Shown here in pieces: positions 63,501 through 64,000 of a stretch of 64,000 nucleotides of DNA. The translations under genes were made by a program, and so were the position numbers. The stretch's first letter is position 1; each line of letters opens with the position of its first letter. The notes beneath the pieces are model-generated. The model was not told where the DNA came from, searched no databases, and saw nothing but the letters and a program-made list of their open reading frames with translations. Source of the stretch: Lampris incognitus (lineage: Eukaryota > Chordata > Actinopteri > Lampriformes > Lampridae); NCBI RefSeq assembly GCF_029633865.1, contig NC_079216.1:23944136-24008135 (forward strand), written 5' to 3'.

Positions 63501-64000
63501 TCTGACGTATTGTCACATCATGACCTTGACTTTGGTAATGCAACTAAAGTCAAACATTGTATTAAACTCAAGGACCCAACACCTTTCAAACATCGACCAC
63601 GTCCAATTCACCCACAGGATTATGATGCTGTGAGGCGTCACCTGCAAACACTTCTGGAAGCTGGACTCATCCGTGAATCGGAGTCCCCATTCTCATCACC
63701 TATCGTGATTGTCAAAAAGAAGAATGGTGATGTTCGGTTGTGTGTGGATTACAGAAAACTGAACATACAAACAATCAAAGATGCTTATGCACTTCCAAAC
63801 CTCGAGGAGTCATTCTCTGCACTTACTGGATCGCAATGGTTTTCAGTGATGGATCTTAAGTCAGGGTTTTACCAGATTGAGAGTGACAAGGCAAAGACAG
63901 CTTTTGTGTGTCCACTAAGTTTTTGGGAATGGAATCGTATGCTGCAAGGGATAACAAACGCACCAAGCACTTTCCAACGCTTGATGGAAAAATGCATAGG
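63501..64000 (+). pseudogene. Gypsy reverse transcriptase, N-terminal half
   Basis: Same frame as the linker, after the TAG. FSSPIVIVKKKNGDVRLCVD, YRKLNIQTIKDAYALP and WFSVMDLKSGFYQIE are seen, and the window ends before the YxDD box. Confidence 0.88.

Larger units (their letters stand above)
61060..64000 (+). mobile_element. Ty3/Gypsy element with PNMA-like gag, running off the right edge
   Basis: The + strand encodes, in order, a PNMA-like gag, an aspartic protease and the first half of RT. No 5' LTR is visible at the left side, where it abuts BEL. Stops near 61241 and at 63498, and a frameshift near 62870-62896, mark it as degraded. The integrase and 3' LTR would lie beyond 64000. Confidence 0.85.

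Overview
The window is teleost nuclear DNA. Coding sequence is broken into short exons with GT..AG introns, di- and tetranucleotide microsatellites are dense, and the repeats are typical of fish: RTE- and L2-like LINEs, tRNA-derived SINEs, hAT, Ty3/Gypsy, BEL/Pao and Penelope-like elements. No prokaryotic features are present.

Only one ordinary host gene is clear. It is a small HERC-type E3 ubiquitin ligase on the + strand, from the ATG at 9021 to the TGA at 50717. I traced 22 exons whose splice phases agree at every junction; together they give 2,880 coding nt (959 codons). Exons 1-8 encode an N-terminal RCC1-like beta-propeller, exons 9-14 a middle region, and exons 15-22 a HECT domain with the catalytic Cys codon at 50619-50621. 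The gene spans 41.7 kb because its introns are filled with mobile DNA.

Layout: 1-3,050 holds microsatellites and a minisatellite. 3,475-4,990 is a decayed L2-type LINE (-). 5,090-7,235 is a decayed hAT element (-). HERC begins at 9,021. Intron 2 holds an RTE LINE (+). Intron 4 holds a 458-bp hAT MITE with 8-bp target duplications, a tRNA-like palindromic repeat, a SINE, and a complete young Ty3/Gypsy element (15,627-23,943, -, open gag and pol, LTRs with three visible differences in 723 bp). Intron 8 holds an RTE fragment split by an inverted-repeat insertion. Intron 10 (13.7 kb) is a nest: an old element with degenerate terminal repeats (28,234-41,153), a THAP-like gene start at its left end, a SAP-like gene start at its right end and antisense BEN-domain exons inside. 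It was invaded by a tRNA-Trp-primed Gypsy (31,368-40,638), which was itself invaded by a second Gypsy (33,662-37,781) and by a hAT-type element (38,100-39,401) that carries a fourth-level repeat (39,146-39,302). Intron 14 holds a compact Penelope-like element with long inverted repeats. Intron 21 holds a LINE 3' end.

Downstream of HERC are a SINE interrupted by another SINE (50,822-51,545) and a BEL/Pao element (-, about 52,032-61,036) whose gag is split by a 2.9-kb autonomous-type hAT element (57,835-60,771, 8-bp target duplication, transposase with two frameshifts). A further Ty3/Gypsy element with a PNMA-like gag (+, from about 61,060) runs off the right edge in reverse transcriptase.

The most interesting items are the possible SAP/THAP/BEN-carrying DNA element in intron 10 and its fully resolved insertion order, a candidate -1 frameshift signal in the young Gypsy, a perfect 31-bp hairpin beside HERC exon 11, and a tandem 47-bp repeat that copies the exon 11 splice donor.
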